From assembly GCF_019468465.1 (NCBI RefSeq), contig NZ_CP080519.1, positions 4,417,001 through 4,481,000 of the forward strand: a stretch of 64,000 nucleotides of DNA. Reading direction: 5' to 3'. The position numbers and the translations under genes are program-made. Shown one piece after another: positions 1-8,433 of the stretch. How positions within the stretch are numbered: the first letter of the stretch is position 1; each line of letters starts with the position of its first letter. The stretch is from Amycolatopsis sp. DSM 110486. GTDB lineage: Bacteria; Actinomycetota; Actinomycetes; Mycobacteriales; Pseudonocardiaceae. The notes beneath the pieces are model-generated. The model had not been told where the DNA came from, searched no databases, and worked only from the letters and a program-made list of their open reading frames with translations.

Positions 1-3000
1 GTCGGGGTCGTACTCGTACTCCGCGGTGTCGTCGCGCTTGAGCAGGCTGCCGGCGTACACGCGGTTGCCGGGCTGCACGAGGTTGCCCGCCGCGTCGTAG
101 CCGTAGGTCTCGCGGCTCGCCGGGGCCTCGACGGCCAGCGGACGGCCGATCGGGTCCAGCCGTAGCTGCCGCCGCCCGGTCAGCGCGTCGTCGACCGCGG
201 TCACGGTGTCGTCGTGGCGGTAGTGCAGGGAGCGCTGCTGCAGCGGCCGACCGTTCACGAGGGTCTGCGTCACGAGCCGGTCGCGCGCGTCCCAGGCCTG
301 GCGCAGCCGCACGTTCCCCAGCCGCCGCTCGACCTCGCGGCCTTCGAGGTCACGCACGGAGGTGAGCTCGCGGCCCGCGGTGAGCAGCGCGATCGGCCGG
401 CCCGCCGCGTCGTGGCGCCATTCGGCGTGGGCGCCGGTCGGCGTCGTGCGCGAGGTGCGGCGGCCCGAAGCGTCGAAAGTGGACGACAGCACGCGGCCGT
501 TCACCGACTCCTCGACCAGGCGGCCGGCGGGGTCGTAGGTGCGACGCAGGTCCGTGTCCTCGTTGACGGCCCGGACGAGCCGGCCGGCGAGGTCGTACTC
601 GTAGGTGGCGACGGCGCCGTCGGCGTCCAGCCGCACGATGCGGCCCACCGCGTCGTAGCCGAAGCGCAGCACGCGGCCGCCGGCCGAGGTCTGCTCGACC
701 AGCCGGCCCGCCGCGTCGTAGCGGAAGGCGCGGCGGCGGCCGTCGTAGTCGGTGTCGGCCGCGAGCCGGCCGGCGGCGTCGTACTCGTAGCGCCACCGCG
801 CGCCCAGCTCGTTGCGCACGCCCGTGACGCGGGTTTCGGTGTCGTAGCTCAGTTCCACGCGCGAGCCGTCGACCGCGGTCACGGCGACGGGCCGGTCGAA
901 CCCGGAGTAGTCCGTGCGCGAGACGGTGGTGGCTTCGCGGGTTTCGCGGAGGTTGCCTTCGCCGTCGTGACGGTAGGACACGCTCGTGCCGTCCGGGCGG
1001 GTGACGCTCAGCGGCTCGCCCTCGACGGTCCACGCGGTGCGCGTGACCGCGCCCAGTGCGGTGGTTTCGGCGGCGGGGCGGCCGAAGCGGTCGAACACCG
1101 TGCGCTGCGTCGCGCCGACGGCGTCGGTCACCGCGACCGGGAGACCCGCGGCGTCGTACTCGTAGCGCGTCACCTCGCCGAGCGGCCCGGTCACGGTGGC
1201 GGGCAGCCCCGGCCGCGCGTACTCGAAGCGCGTGCGCGCGCCGAGTGGGTCGACGGCCGCCGCGATGTCACCGTCCTCTGTGTACTCCCGCAGCCACACC
1301 GCGCCGTCGGCTTCGACGACCTTCACCGGGCGGTGCTCGTCGTCGTACTCGGCCGTGGTGCGGGAGCCGTCGGCCGCGACGATCTCCACGAGATCGCCGG
1401 CCTCGTCGTACTGGTTGCGGGTGGTGGCGCCGAGCGCGTCGGTGCTCGAGAGCAGCCGGTCGCGGTCGTCCCACTCCATGCGCGTGGTGAAGCCGAGCGG
1501 GTCGGTCACCGCCACGACCTGGAACGCGTCGTTGAGGTCGAACACCGTGGTGGCGCCGAGCGAGTCGACGGCCGTGGTGCGGCGCGGGTCATATGCGAGG
1601 CCGTAGCGCAGATCGCCGTCGCGGCCTTCGGCGCGTACGCAGCGGCCCTGCGCGTCGTAGGAGTAGCGGTACCACATGCCGTTGCGGTCTTCCCAGCTCG
1701 CGAGCCGGCCCTCGGCGTCGTAGCCGAAGCGCAGCGGCAGGTCCGAGGAGTTGCGGACCTCGGCCAGGTTCGCGCGCTCGTCGTAGGCGTAGCGCACGAG
1801 GACGACCGGCGCGCCGCCGCTGAGCAGCGTCAACTCGGTGACGTGGCCGCCGTCGGTGGTCACGCCGACGTGGTGGCCCGCCGAGTGCGTGAGGTCGGTC
1901 AGCGTGCCCGCGTCGTCGTAGGACAGGCGGAAGTGCTGGTCGCCGGTCATCGTGCTCACCGTGACCAGGCGCCCGGTCGCGCCGGAGAACAGCAGCGCGC
2001 GGCCGCGGTCGGGCTGGGTGAGCACGTAGGAGCCGTCGATGGCGCGCGTCAGCGGCCACGCGGGGCCGGTCACCGGCAGCACCTCGCCGCCGACCACGGG
2101 CTTCGGGTACTCGAGGAAGGTGCCGTCTTCGGCCGCGAAGTGCACGGCGTCGCCGTCGGCTTCGAGCCGCTGGTCGAGCGTCGAGGCCCACGACGCGCCG
2201 AAGGCCCGCCCGATCCGGTACGACGACAGGTGCGTGCGCGAGAGGACCAGCGGCAGCGCGGCGTCCAGCCGGACGTCCTCCTGCGTGAGCATGACCCGGC
2301 CCGTGGAGACGTCGATGGGGTCACCGCAGGCGAGGCGGTCGGCCGTCGGAGTGTCGTTCGAGCGCGGGGTGGTGTTGGTGTCCTTGATCGAGCTCTGTGC
2401 GGAGGTGGTGTCCTTGCCGCCCCCCTTGCCACCACCCGTGCCACCACCGTTGCCACCGCCGGGCAGGCCGCGGTCGGCCGGCGGCGGGTCGAGCGGCGGC
2501 GGGCTGTTCTTGGCCGGCGGCGGGGTGTCGCCGGCGCTGGACGCGCTCGTGGAGTCGTTCGTCTTCGGCGGCGGGTCGTTCTTGAGCGGCGGCGGGGTGC
2601 CGCCCGCGCCGGACGCGCTGGTCGAGTCGTCCGTCTTCGCGGCCGGCGGCGGGTCGTTCTTCAGCGGCGGCGGAGTGTCCCCGGCGCTGGACGCCGTCGT
2701 CGAGTCATCGTTCTTCGTCGGCGAGGGAGTGTCGTGCTTGGGCGGCGGCGTGTAGCCCGACGCCGTCGTGCTGTCGCCCCCGCCCTTCGGCGGCGTCTTC
2801 ACGTCGGGCGCCTTCGGCGGCGCGTCGACGGTCTTCGGCTTCGGGGGCGCCGAGATCTTGCCGCCCTTGAGCCCCTTCAACGCCTTGCCCGCGTCCTCGA
2901 ACAGCGTCCCCGCCTTCTTCAGCAGCGGGATCAACGCCTTGAGCGCCTTGACCAGCTTCGTCACGACGTCGGTGATCTTCGACGCGGTCTTCGCGACGGC

Positions 3001-3615
3001 GTTGATGACCTGCGGCACCACCCACGTCAACCCGATCCCGAGCGTGAACACCACCTGCAACGCCCAGCTGATCATGTGCCCGATCAGGTCGGCGATGATG
3101 TCGCGCACCAGCGCCCGCACCGCGCCGACGACCTCGCCGGCCGTCTTCACACCGCTGGCCGCGCCTTCGGTGCCCTTCTGCGCACTTCCCAGCAGAGACG
3201 CCAGATCCTGGCTGCGCTGGCGGTACGCGTCCGCCGCGGATCCCGTCCACGACTGCAGGTCCGCCTGCACCATGTCCTGCAGGTCCGAGGCCACGGCCTC
3301 CAGCTCACCCGCGACGTTCTTCCACGTCTCCGACTGCGCCGCGATCTGGTCCGCGTTGCCGGTCAGTCCGTTGAGCGCTTCCTTGAGCGGCCCGACGTGC
3401 TCCATCAGCCAGCCGACGCCCGCCGCGAGGATCGCGCCGAACGGGTCCATGGCCATCGACAGCGCGTCGAGCGCCGTCCCGACCGCCCCCATCGCCACCG
3501 ACGCCCAGTCACCGGTCTCGATCGCCGTCTTCAGGTCGTTGGCGTCTTCAAGCAGCGTGATGCCCGAATACGCCTTCGTCGAGTCCTGGGTCGGCGCGAT
3601 CAAGGGATTGCTCAT
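1..3615 (-). CDS. WXG-like/DUF6531/RHS-repeat protein, probable type VII-exported polymorphic toxin (partial)
   Basis: The frame is open from ATG at 3615 to the window edge (1205 codons), so the C-terminal core and toxin tip are not seen. Residues about 1-250 are helical with a W-T-G motif at residues 123-125, like WXG100/ESX export domains. Residues about 250-405 form a low-complexity Pro/Asp/Ser/Thr linker with repeated PPPLKNDPPP-type units and a Gly-rich stretch. A DUF6531-type block starts near residue 427 (CGDPIDVSTGR, LVLSRTHLSS). From about residue 570 onward there are dense YD repeats (YDAEGRL, YDAAGRL, YDAVGRI). Known RHS proteins make a beta-cocoon around a variable C-terminal toxin; that this one is a toxin is inference. 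A cognate immunity gene would lie left of the window. Confidence 0.9.
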   Translation of the reverse strand, partial: MSNPLIAPTQDSTKAYSGITLLEDANDLKTAIETGDWASVAMGAVGTALDALSMAMDPFGAILAAGVGWLMEHVGPLKEALNGLTGNADQIAAQSETWKNVAGELEAVASDLQDMVQADLQSWTGSAADAYRQRSQDLASLLGSAQKGTEGAASGVKTAGEVVGAVRALVRDIIADLIGHMISWALQVVFTLGIGLTWVVPQVINAVAKTASKITDVVTKLVKALKALIPLLKKAGTLFEDAGKALKGLKGGKISAPPKPKTVDAPPKAPDVKTPPKGGGDSTTASGYTPPPKHDTPSPTKNDDSTTASSAGDTPPPLKNDPPPAAKTDDSTSASGAGGTPPPLKNDPPPKTNDSTSASSAGDTPPPAKNSPPPLDPPPADRGLPGGGNGGGTGGGKGGGKDTTSAQSSIKDTNTTPRSNDTPTADRLACGDPIDVSTGRVMLTQEDVRLDAALPLVLSRTHLSSYRIGRAFGASWASTLDQRLEADGDAVHFAAEDGTFLEYPKPVVGGEVLPVTGPAWPLTRAIDGSYVLTQPDRGRALLFSGATGRLVTVSTMTGDQHFRLSYDDAGTLTDLTHSAGHHVGVTTDGGHVTELTLLSGGAPVVLVRYAYDERANLAEVRNSSDLPLRFGYDAEGRLASWEDRNGMWYRYSYDAQGRCVRAEGRDGDLRYGLAYDPRRTTAVDSLGATTVFDLNDAFQVVAVTDPLGFTTRMEWDDRDRLLSSTDALGATTRNQYDEAGDLVEIVAADGSRTTAEYDDEHRPVKVVEADGAVWLREYTEDGDIAAAVDPLGARTRFEYARPGLPATVTGPLGEVTRYEYDAAGLPVAVTDAVGATQRTVFDRFGRPAAETTALGAVTRTAWTVEGEPLSVTRPDGTSVSYRHDGEGNLRETREATTVSRTDYSGFDRPVAVTAVDGSRVELSYDTETRVTGVRNELGARWRYEYDAAGRLAADTDYDGRRRAFRYDAAGRLVEQTSAGGRVLRFGYDAVGRIVRLDADGAVATYEYDLAGRLVRAVNEDTDLRRTYDPAGRLVEESVNGRVLSSTFDASGRRTSRTTPTGAHAEWRHDAAGRPIALLTAGRELTSVRDLEGREVERRLGNVRLRQAWDARDRLVTQTLVNGRPLQQRSLHYRHDDTVTAVDDALTGRRQLRLDPIGRPLAVEAPASRETYGYDAAGNLVQPGNRVYAGSLLKRDDTAEYEYDPD

Positions 3616-3733
3616 GAATGAGACACGGTGCCAGAAACCCCTGCGGTTCACCTCCCGTTCAACCGAGATGTCGATCACTCCGGCCGCGGAAAACCACGTG
3701 ACACCCGTAGGCCCGGCAGCGAGGCTGTCGCCC

Positions 3734-4435
3734 GTGCCCGACGACTTCACGCTCTCCCGCCGCTCCGCGATGCGCTGGAACGCCCCGCTCGACGAAACCC
3801 ACGCCGCCTTGCTGCTCGACCGCCTCGATGTCACCGACGGCACCGTCGTCGACCTCGGCGCCGGCTGGGGTGAGCTGCTGATCCGCGCGGTCGACGGCAC
3901 GGCCGCGCGCGGCATCGCCGTGGACACCGACGAGGTGGCGATCGAACGCGGCCGCCGCGCGGCGAAGGAACGCGGCGCCCAGGTCGAGTTCGTCGAGCAG
4001 GACGCCGCCGCCTGGCAGGGCCGGGCCGACCGCGCGCTCTGCATCGGCGCGTCCCACGCCTTCGGCGGCACCCGCCAGGCCCTGGCCGCCCTCGCCGACG
4101 TCACCGACCACCTGCTCTACGGCGACGGCTGCTGGTCAGCCGACCCGACGCCCGCCGCTCGCGAAATCTTCGGCGACGACGTCCTCCCGCTGCCCGGCCT
4201 CCTCGAAGCCTGCCGCGACACGGGCTGGCGCGTGCTCCACCTGAGCACCGCCGACCAGCGCGAGTGGGACGACTTCGAGTCCACCTCCCGCGCCGGCCGG
4301 CTTCGGTGGCTGCTCGCAAACCCCGACGACCCACGCGCCGCCGAGACGCGCGAGTGGCTCGACACCCGCGAACGCGAGTACGTCACCGCCTACCGGGGTG
4401 TGCTGGGATTCGCCTACCTGGTGCTCGTCAAGTAA
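3734..4435 (+). CDS. class I SAM-dependent methyltransferase
   Basis: A 233-residue protein with a Rossmann SAM-binding site: VVDLGAGWGE near residue 37 (motif I) and an acidic residue ending the second strand (GIAVDTDE). Substrate is unknown. It is divergent from the RHS gene and convergent with the aminotransferase gene, which ends 1 base beyond its stop. I chose GTG at 3734, which has a GCGAGG-like ribosome site upstream; an in-frame ATG at 3668 would add 22 residues with no homology-like pattern. It is not part of the minus-strand sugar operon, being on the other strand. Confidence 0.75.
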   Translation: MPDDFTLSRRSAMRWNAPLDETHAALLLDRLDVTDGTVVDLGAGWGELLIRAVDGTAARGIAVDTDEVAIERGRRAAKERGAQVEFVEQDAAAWQGRADRALCIGASHAFGGTRQALAALADVTDHLLYGDGCWSADPTPAAREIFGDDVLPLPGLLEACRDTGWRVLHLSTADQREWDDFESTSRAGRLRWLLANPDDPRAAETREWLDTREREYVTAYRGVLGFAYLVLVK

Positions 4436-4436
4436 C

Positions 4437-5747
4437 TCAGGCCTTGCGGCGGAACACCGGTTTCACCGGCCGTCCGCCGAGCCACGGCGACGGGTCGCCC
4501 GCGTCCAGCGCCTTGCGGTAGACCACGCAGGCCCCGGCCACCGCCTCGACGGTGTGGTCGATGTCGGCGTCCGTCAGGGCCGCGCTGACCACGAACGACG
4601 GGCCCAGCACGCCGCCCGTCAAGAGCTGGCGCAGGAACAGCGTGCGGTAGTCCTGAGACGGCGCGCCGGACGCGTCGAGCGTGCCGAAGACCAGGTTGCT
4701 GTCACGGCCACGCACCACCACGTGGTCGGCCACGTCGTGCGCCGCGGCCACCTCGCGCACACCGGCGGCCAGCCGCGCGCCCAGCGCGTGCAGGCGCGCG
4801 GTGACGTCCTCGGCCTCGTAGGTGTCCATCACGGCCATCGCCGCGGCGAGCGAGTGCGTCTCGGCGCCGTGGGTCGTGGACAGGAGGAACACGCGCTCGC
4901 GCGGGTCGCGCAGGCCGCCGAGCTCCATGAACTCGCGCTTGCCGGCCAGGGCCGACACGGCGAAGCCGTTGCCGAGCGCCTTGCCGAACGTGGACAGGTC
5001 CGGCGTGACGCCGAACAGCCCCTGCGCGCCGTGCTCGGAGAAGCGGAAGCCGGTGATCATCTCGTCGAAGACCAGCAGCGCGCCGTAGCGGTGGGCGAGG
5101 TCGCGCAGACCCGCGAGGTACCCGGAGGGCGGGTCCTGCTGCGTCGCGGCTTCCAGGATCAGGCACGCGACCTGCCCGTCGTGCTGCTGCAGCAGGGCCT
5201 CGGTCGCCGCGAGGTCGCCGTACGGGAACCGCACCGTCAGGTCCGTGATCTCACCCGGGATGCCGGCGGGCATGGCCGTGGTGCCGATGAACCAGTCGTC
5301 GGTGGAGAAGAACGCGTGGTCGGCGCACAACGCGACCAGCGGCCGCCCCGTCACGCCACGCGCGAGCCGCACGGCGGCCGTCGTCGCGTCGGAGCCGTTC
5401 TTGGTGAACTTGACCATGTCCGCGGTCGGCACGTTCTCGAGGAACCGCTCCGCGGCCTCGGCTTCCACAATGGACGGACGCGTGAAGTTGCTGCCCCGCT
5501 CGATCTCGCGGCGCACGGCTTCGGTCACGCGCGGATGGGCGTGCCCGAGGCTCACCGAGCGCAGGCCCGAGCCGTACTCCACGTACTCGTTGCCGTCGAC
5601 GTCCCACACGTGCGCGCCGCGGCCGTGGGAGATCACGGGCGCGAGGTGCTCGGGGTACTGGTCCTCACCCTTGGCGTAGGTGTGCGCGCCGCCGGGGATC
5701 ACCCGGTGCAGCCGCTCGTTCGCGGCACGGGAGCGGGGCAGGTCCAT
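4437..5747 (-). CDS. class III aminotransferase, glutamate-1-semialdehyde-mutase-like
   Basis: A PLP enzyme of about 436 residues resembling the HemL-type branch of fold-type I aminotransferases. Visible motifs are NGSDATTAAVRLAR (phosphate-binding region), LVFDEMITGFR (Asp that pairs with the PLP pyridine nitrogen) and STFGKALGNG (Schiff-base Lys). It is the last gene of the minus-strand sugar operon, so it more likely aminates or isomerises a sugar-like substrate than serves heme synthesis. Start: the ATG at 5747 has GAAGG eight bases upstream; the in-frame GTG at 5756 lies directly against that site and is less likely. It starts 12 bases after the upstream gene's stop, while most other junctions in the operon overlap. 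Confidence 0.85.
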   Translation of the reverse strand: MDLPRSRAANERLHRVIPGGAHTYAKGEDQYPEHLAPVISHGRGAHVWDVDGNEYVEYGSGLRSVSLGHAHPRVTEAVRREIERGSNFTRPSIVEAEAAERFLENVPTADMVKFTKNGSDATTAAVRLARGVTGRPLVALCADHAFFSTDDWFIGTTAMPAGIPGEITDLTVRFPYGDLAATEALLQQHDGQVACLILEAATQQDPPSGYLAGLRDLAHRYGALLVFDEMITGFRFSEHGAQGLFGVTPDLSTFGKALGNGFAVSALAGKREFMELGGLRDPRERVFLLSTTHGAETHSLAAAMAVMDTYEAEDVTARLHALGARLAAGVREVAAAHDVADHVVVRGRDSNLVFGTLDASGAPSQDYRTLFLRQLLTGGVLGPSFVVSAALTDADIDHTVEAVAGACVVYRKALDAGDPSPWLGGRPVKPVFRRKA

Positions 5748-5759
5748 TGTGGTCACCTT

Positions 5760-6302
5760 CTAGGTCTGCAGCGCCTCAGCCAGCGAGGGCGCGGTCTTGT
5801 CGCGTTCGGACATCAGCGTGGGCGGCAGCGGCCACGGAATCGCGAGTTCGGGATCGTTGTAGGCGATACTGACGTCTTCGTCCGGATTGTGCACGCGATC
5901 GATGCGATACGAGACGTCAGCGATATCGGAAAGTGCTTGAAAGCCGTGCGCGCACCCGGCCGGGATGTAAATGCTCACCTGCGTGTCGCCGGAAAGCCGG
6001 AACGTTTCCATGGCCCGGAAAGTCGGCGACTCCGGCCGCAGGTCCACGACCACGTCGAACACCTCGCCGAACGAACACCGGACCAGTTTCGCCTCACCGG
6101 CGCCCGAGCGCAGATGCATCGCCCGCACGACGCCCCGCACCGACCGCGACACGCTGTCCTGCACGAACGCGTCCGGGTCGATGCCGACGGACCGCGCGAC
6201 GTCCGCGTCGAAGGTGCGCGAGAAGAACCCGCGCTCGTCGCGGTGCGGGGTCGGCTGGAAGAGGATCAGGCCGGAGATCGCCGGCACGGGAATGGCTTTC
6301 AT
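5760..6302 (-). CDS. dTDP-4-dehydrorhamnose 3,5-epimerase-like cupin (RmlC family)
   Basis: A 180-residue RmlC-type cupin. Recognisable features are the N-terminal HRDERGFFSRTF block, the VVRAMHLR strand that holds the catalytic His in the family (usually RGLHYQ), FDVVVDLR, and YIPAGCAHGFQ. In canonical RmlC the segment after the VSY-type strand carries a Tyr pair; here it reads YRIDRVHNP, so the acid residue may differ and the product may not be an L-rhamnose type sugar. Its ATG overlaps the upstream stop (ATGA, 6302-6299), which indicates translational coupling with the pyruvyl transferase gene. Confidence 0.85.
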   Translation of the reverse strand: MKAIPVPAISGLILFQPTPHRDERGFFSRTFDADVARSVGIDPDAFVQDSVSRSVRGVVRAMHLRSGAGEAKLVRCSFGEVFDVVVDLRPESPTFRAMETFRLSGDTQVSIYIPAGCAHGFQALSDIADVSYRIDRVHNPDEDVSIAYNDPELAIPWPLPPTLMSERDKTAPSLAEALQT

Positions 6303-7483
6303 CGGGCCTCCGAAACGGGGAAGAGCGTGGACGAGAGCACGGCGAACTGGGATTTCAGACGTTGCTTGTTGTCCTCGTTGCGTTCGTCCAGCGTCGCTTT
6401 CAGTTCCGAGGCGCGGCTTTCCAGCTCCTCGAACTGCGCGATCAGCCGCGGCACGTCCACCGACCGCGCTTCCTGGCAGAACTCGCCGAGGCCCATTTCC
6501 GCCATCAGCACGTCGTTCTTCTTCGCGTAACCGATCGCGACAGTCGGTTTCCCGGCCTTCAGCGCGCACAGCACGTTGTGATAGCGAGTGGCCACCACCG
6601 TGCCCACGCCGGCCATCGCGGTCATCAGCTCGCCCAGCGACCCCGGCGGCTCGGCCGTGACCAGCGGTGAGTCCACCGCGGCCACGATCTCGTCCACCAC
6701 AGCGAGGTCGGCGCGGTCGCCGATGAACAGCCGCACCGGCCGGCCGTCGGCCACGAGGTACCGCACGAACTCCGTCAGGGAATCCACATAGGACCGGTAG
6801 ATCTCCTCGCCCCGCGACCGGTCCTCGTTCCCGCCGTAGTAGGCCATCACGCCGACGCCCACGGCCCGGGGATCTTCGTCCGCGACCGGCGTCGGCAACG
6901 CGAACGCGAGGTCCGGGTACACGCCGTCACCCGCGGTCCGCACGCCCATGCCCGCCATGGCCGAACGCGACAGCTCGTCGCGGTAGGACCGGTACGCGGC
7001 GAGCTGCGCCGCCTGCCGCACCAGGAACCGCGTGGCCGGCATGCTGATCCGGTCCGCGCCCACGCTGACCAGCGCCACCTTCGTGCCGAACAGCCGCCCC
7101 AGCAGCGAAAGCAGGAACAACGCGTAGGGGAAACCCCACGGCCGTAACGGGAGCGTCGCCTCCAGCACCCCCATGCCCGGCACGATCACCACGTTCTGGC
7201 GGCGCACCCAGAGCGCCGTGCGCACCACGTCGACGAGCTTGCCCAGCGCCTTCGTGGCGATCGCGCGTACGCCGGCCGCCGTGCGGTACTCGTCGGAGTA
7301 CCAGTTCAGCCGGACCGCGGGCACGCCGTAGCGGGCCTGCACGACCTCCGGTCCGCCGCAGAACGCCGTCACCGCGGCGTCCGGGTGTTCCGCGCGCAGG
7401 AAACCGAGCACGGCTTCCAGCGACCCGTCGTTGCCGAGGTTGCCCGAGCCCAGGAGCCCGAACACACCGACGCGTGTGGTCAC
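6299..7483 (-). CDS. polysaccharide pyruvyl transferase family protein (WcaK/CsaB-like)
   Basis: A 394-residue protein. The N-terminus GVFGLLGSGNLGNDGS matches the first nucleotide-binding-like segment of the polysaccharide pyruvyl transferase family. A second conserved region, GTVVATRYHNVLCALKAGKPT (near residue 310), holds the typical R-x-H-x-x-x-x-x-x-x-G-x-P motif. Known family members add pyruvate ketals, or act as glycosyltransferase-like enzymes, on surface glycans. The GTG start overlaps the GT2 stop by four bases (GTGA). Exact donor and acceptor cannot be read from sequence. Confidence 0.85.
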   Translation of the reverse strand: MTTRVGVFGLLGSGNLGNDGSLEAVLGFLRAEHPDAAVTAFCGGPEVVQARYGVPAVRLNWYSDEYRTAAGVRAIATKALGKLVDVVRTALWVRRQNVVIVPGMGVLEATLPLRPWGFPYALFLLSLLGRLFGTKVALVSVGADRISMPATRFLVRQAAQLAAYRSYRDELSRSAMAGMGVRTAGDGVYPDLAFALPTPVADEDPRAVGVGVMAYYGGNEDRSRGEEIYRSYVDSLTEFVRYLVADGRPVRLFIGDRADLAVVDEIVAAVDSPLVTAEPPGSLGELMTAMAGVGTVVATRYHNVLCALKAGKPTVAIGYAKKNDVLMAEMGLGEFCQEARSVDVPRLIAQFEELESRASELKATLDERNEDNKQRLKSQFAVLSSTLFPVSEAR

Positions 7484-8433
7484 GAAACCCGCCGTTCGCG
7501 TCCGGCCACCACGAGGTCGACGGTCATCGACAGCTCGTCGGCCGCCACCGGTGCGCGGTCCTCGACTCGCTCCCCGCCGCCGCCCGGGCGCGCCCGGCTC
7601 GAGAACCACTCGACCAGCGCGAGGTAGCACGCGCGGCGTTCGCGCGAAGACAGCGGCGCCGTGCGGATACCGTGCACGTAACCCCACACGTATTCGGCCA
7701 GCAACCGCGCCGTCGGGTTCGTGACCGGGTTGCCGCGCTTGGGATCGAGGTTCGCGCACCGCGAGCGCTTGCTCGGGTTCGCACGCTCGGCGCGGTCCGG
7801 GTGGTCGCGGCGGAAGTACAGCAGCTCCGGCACCTGGTGGAACGGCCCGTGCAACGCCAGCTCGGCCACGTAGGTGCGGTCGGCGTGGTGGTAGCTGTCC
7901 ATCGGCGTGACTCGGCGCAGCACGTCGGTGCGCATCACGCCGTAGAAGTCGTCGCCGCCGGGTTCGAACAGCAGGCTCTTGAACCGCGTCGACGGCCGCG
8001 GCGCGTCGGTCTTGTGCACGTACTCCAGCGGCACGGTCACCGCGCCGTTCCCATCGATGATCGCCTGGTGCGAGTGCGCCACGATGACCTCGGGCCGCTC
8101 GTCGAGCACCGCGATGCACTTGGCCAGCAGCTCGCGCCCGTAGAGGTCGTCGTGCGAGGCCCACTTGAACAGCTCGCCGCGCGCCATGTCGAGCAGCACG
8201 TTGTGGTTCGGCGTCGCGCCGACGTTGCGGGCCTGGCGCACGTAGCGAATGCGCGAGTCCTTCACCGCGTACTGGCGGCAGATCTCTTCGGTGCCGTCGG
8301 CCGACGCGTTGTCGGAGATGACCAGTTCGAAGTCCTCGTACGTCTGACCGAGCAAGGCGTCGAGCGCCTCGCCCAGGAACTCCTCGCCGTTGTACACGGG
8401 CAGACCGATGGTCAGCCGGGGAACCGTGCTCAT
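7480..8433 (-). CDS. family 2 glycosyltransferase
   Basis: A 317-residue GT-A protein. It has LTIGLPVYNGEEFLGEALDALLGQTYEDFELVI with the start of the nucleotide-sugar fold, SDNASADGT, and WASHDDLYG, where HDD replaces the usual DxD metal/sugar-binding motif. No membrane segments are seen, so it probably acts at the cytoplasmic membrane face. ATG overlaps the flippase stop (ATGA, 8433-8430). It would attach a sugar to the lipid-linked or acceptor glycan that the neighbouring flippase exports; the sugar is unknown. Confidence 0.88.
   Translation of the reverse strand: MSTVPRLTIGLPVYNGEEFLGEALDALLGQTYEDFELVISDNASADGTEEICRQYAVKDSRIRYVRQARNVGATPNHNVLLDMARGELFKWASHDDLYGRELLAKCIAVLDERPEVIVAHSHQAIIDGNGAVTVPLEYVHKTDAPRPSTRFKSLLFEPGGDDFYGVMRTDVLRRVTPMDSYHHADRTYVAELALHGPFHQVPELLYFRRDHPDRAERANPSKRSRCANLDPKRGNPVTNPTARLLAEYVWGYVHGIRTAPLSSRERRACYLALVEWFSSRARPGGGGERVEDRAPVAADELSMTVDLVVAGRERRVS

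Noticed and set aside
214..3621. Long plus-strand frame of 1135 codons opposite the RHS gene
   Set aside because: It is the antisense shadow of the RHS repeats (Arg/Ala/Val-rich, no domain), driven by high GC at third codon positions.
4437..5747. Assignment of the aminotransferase to heme synthesis (hemL)
   Set aside because: It is the last gene of a sugar operon and no other heme genes are nearby; homology alone does not separate HemL from sugar aminotransferases.
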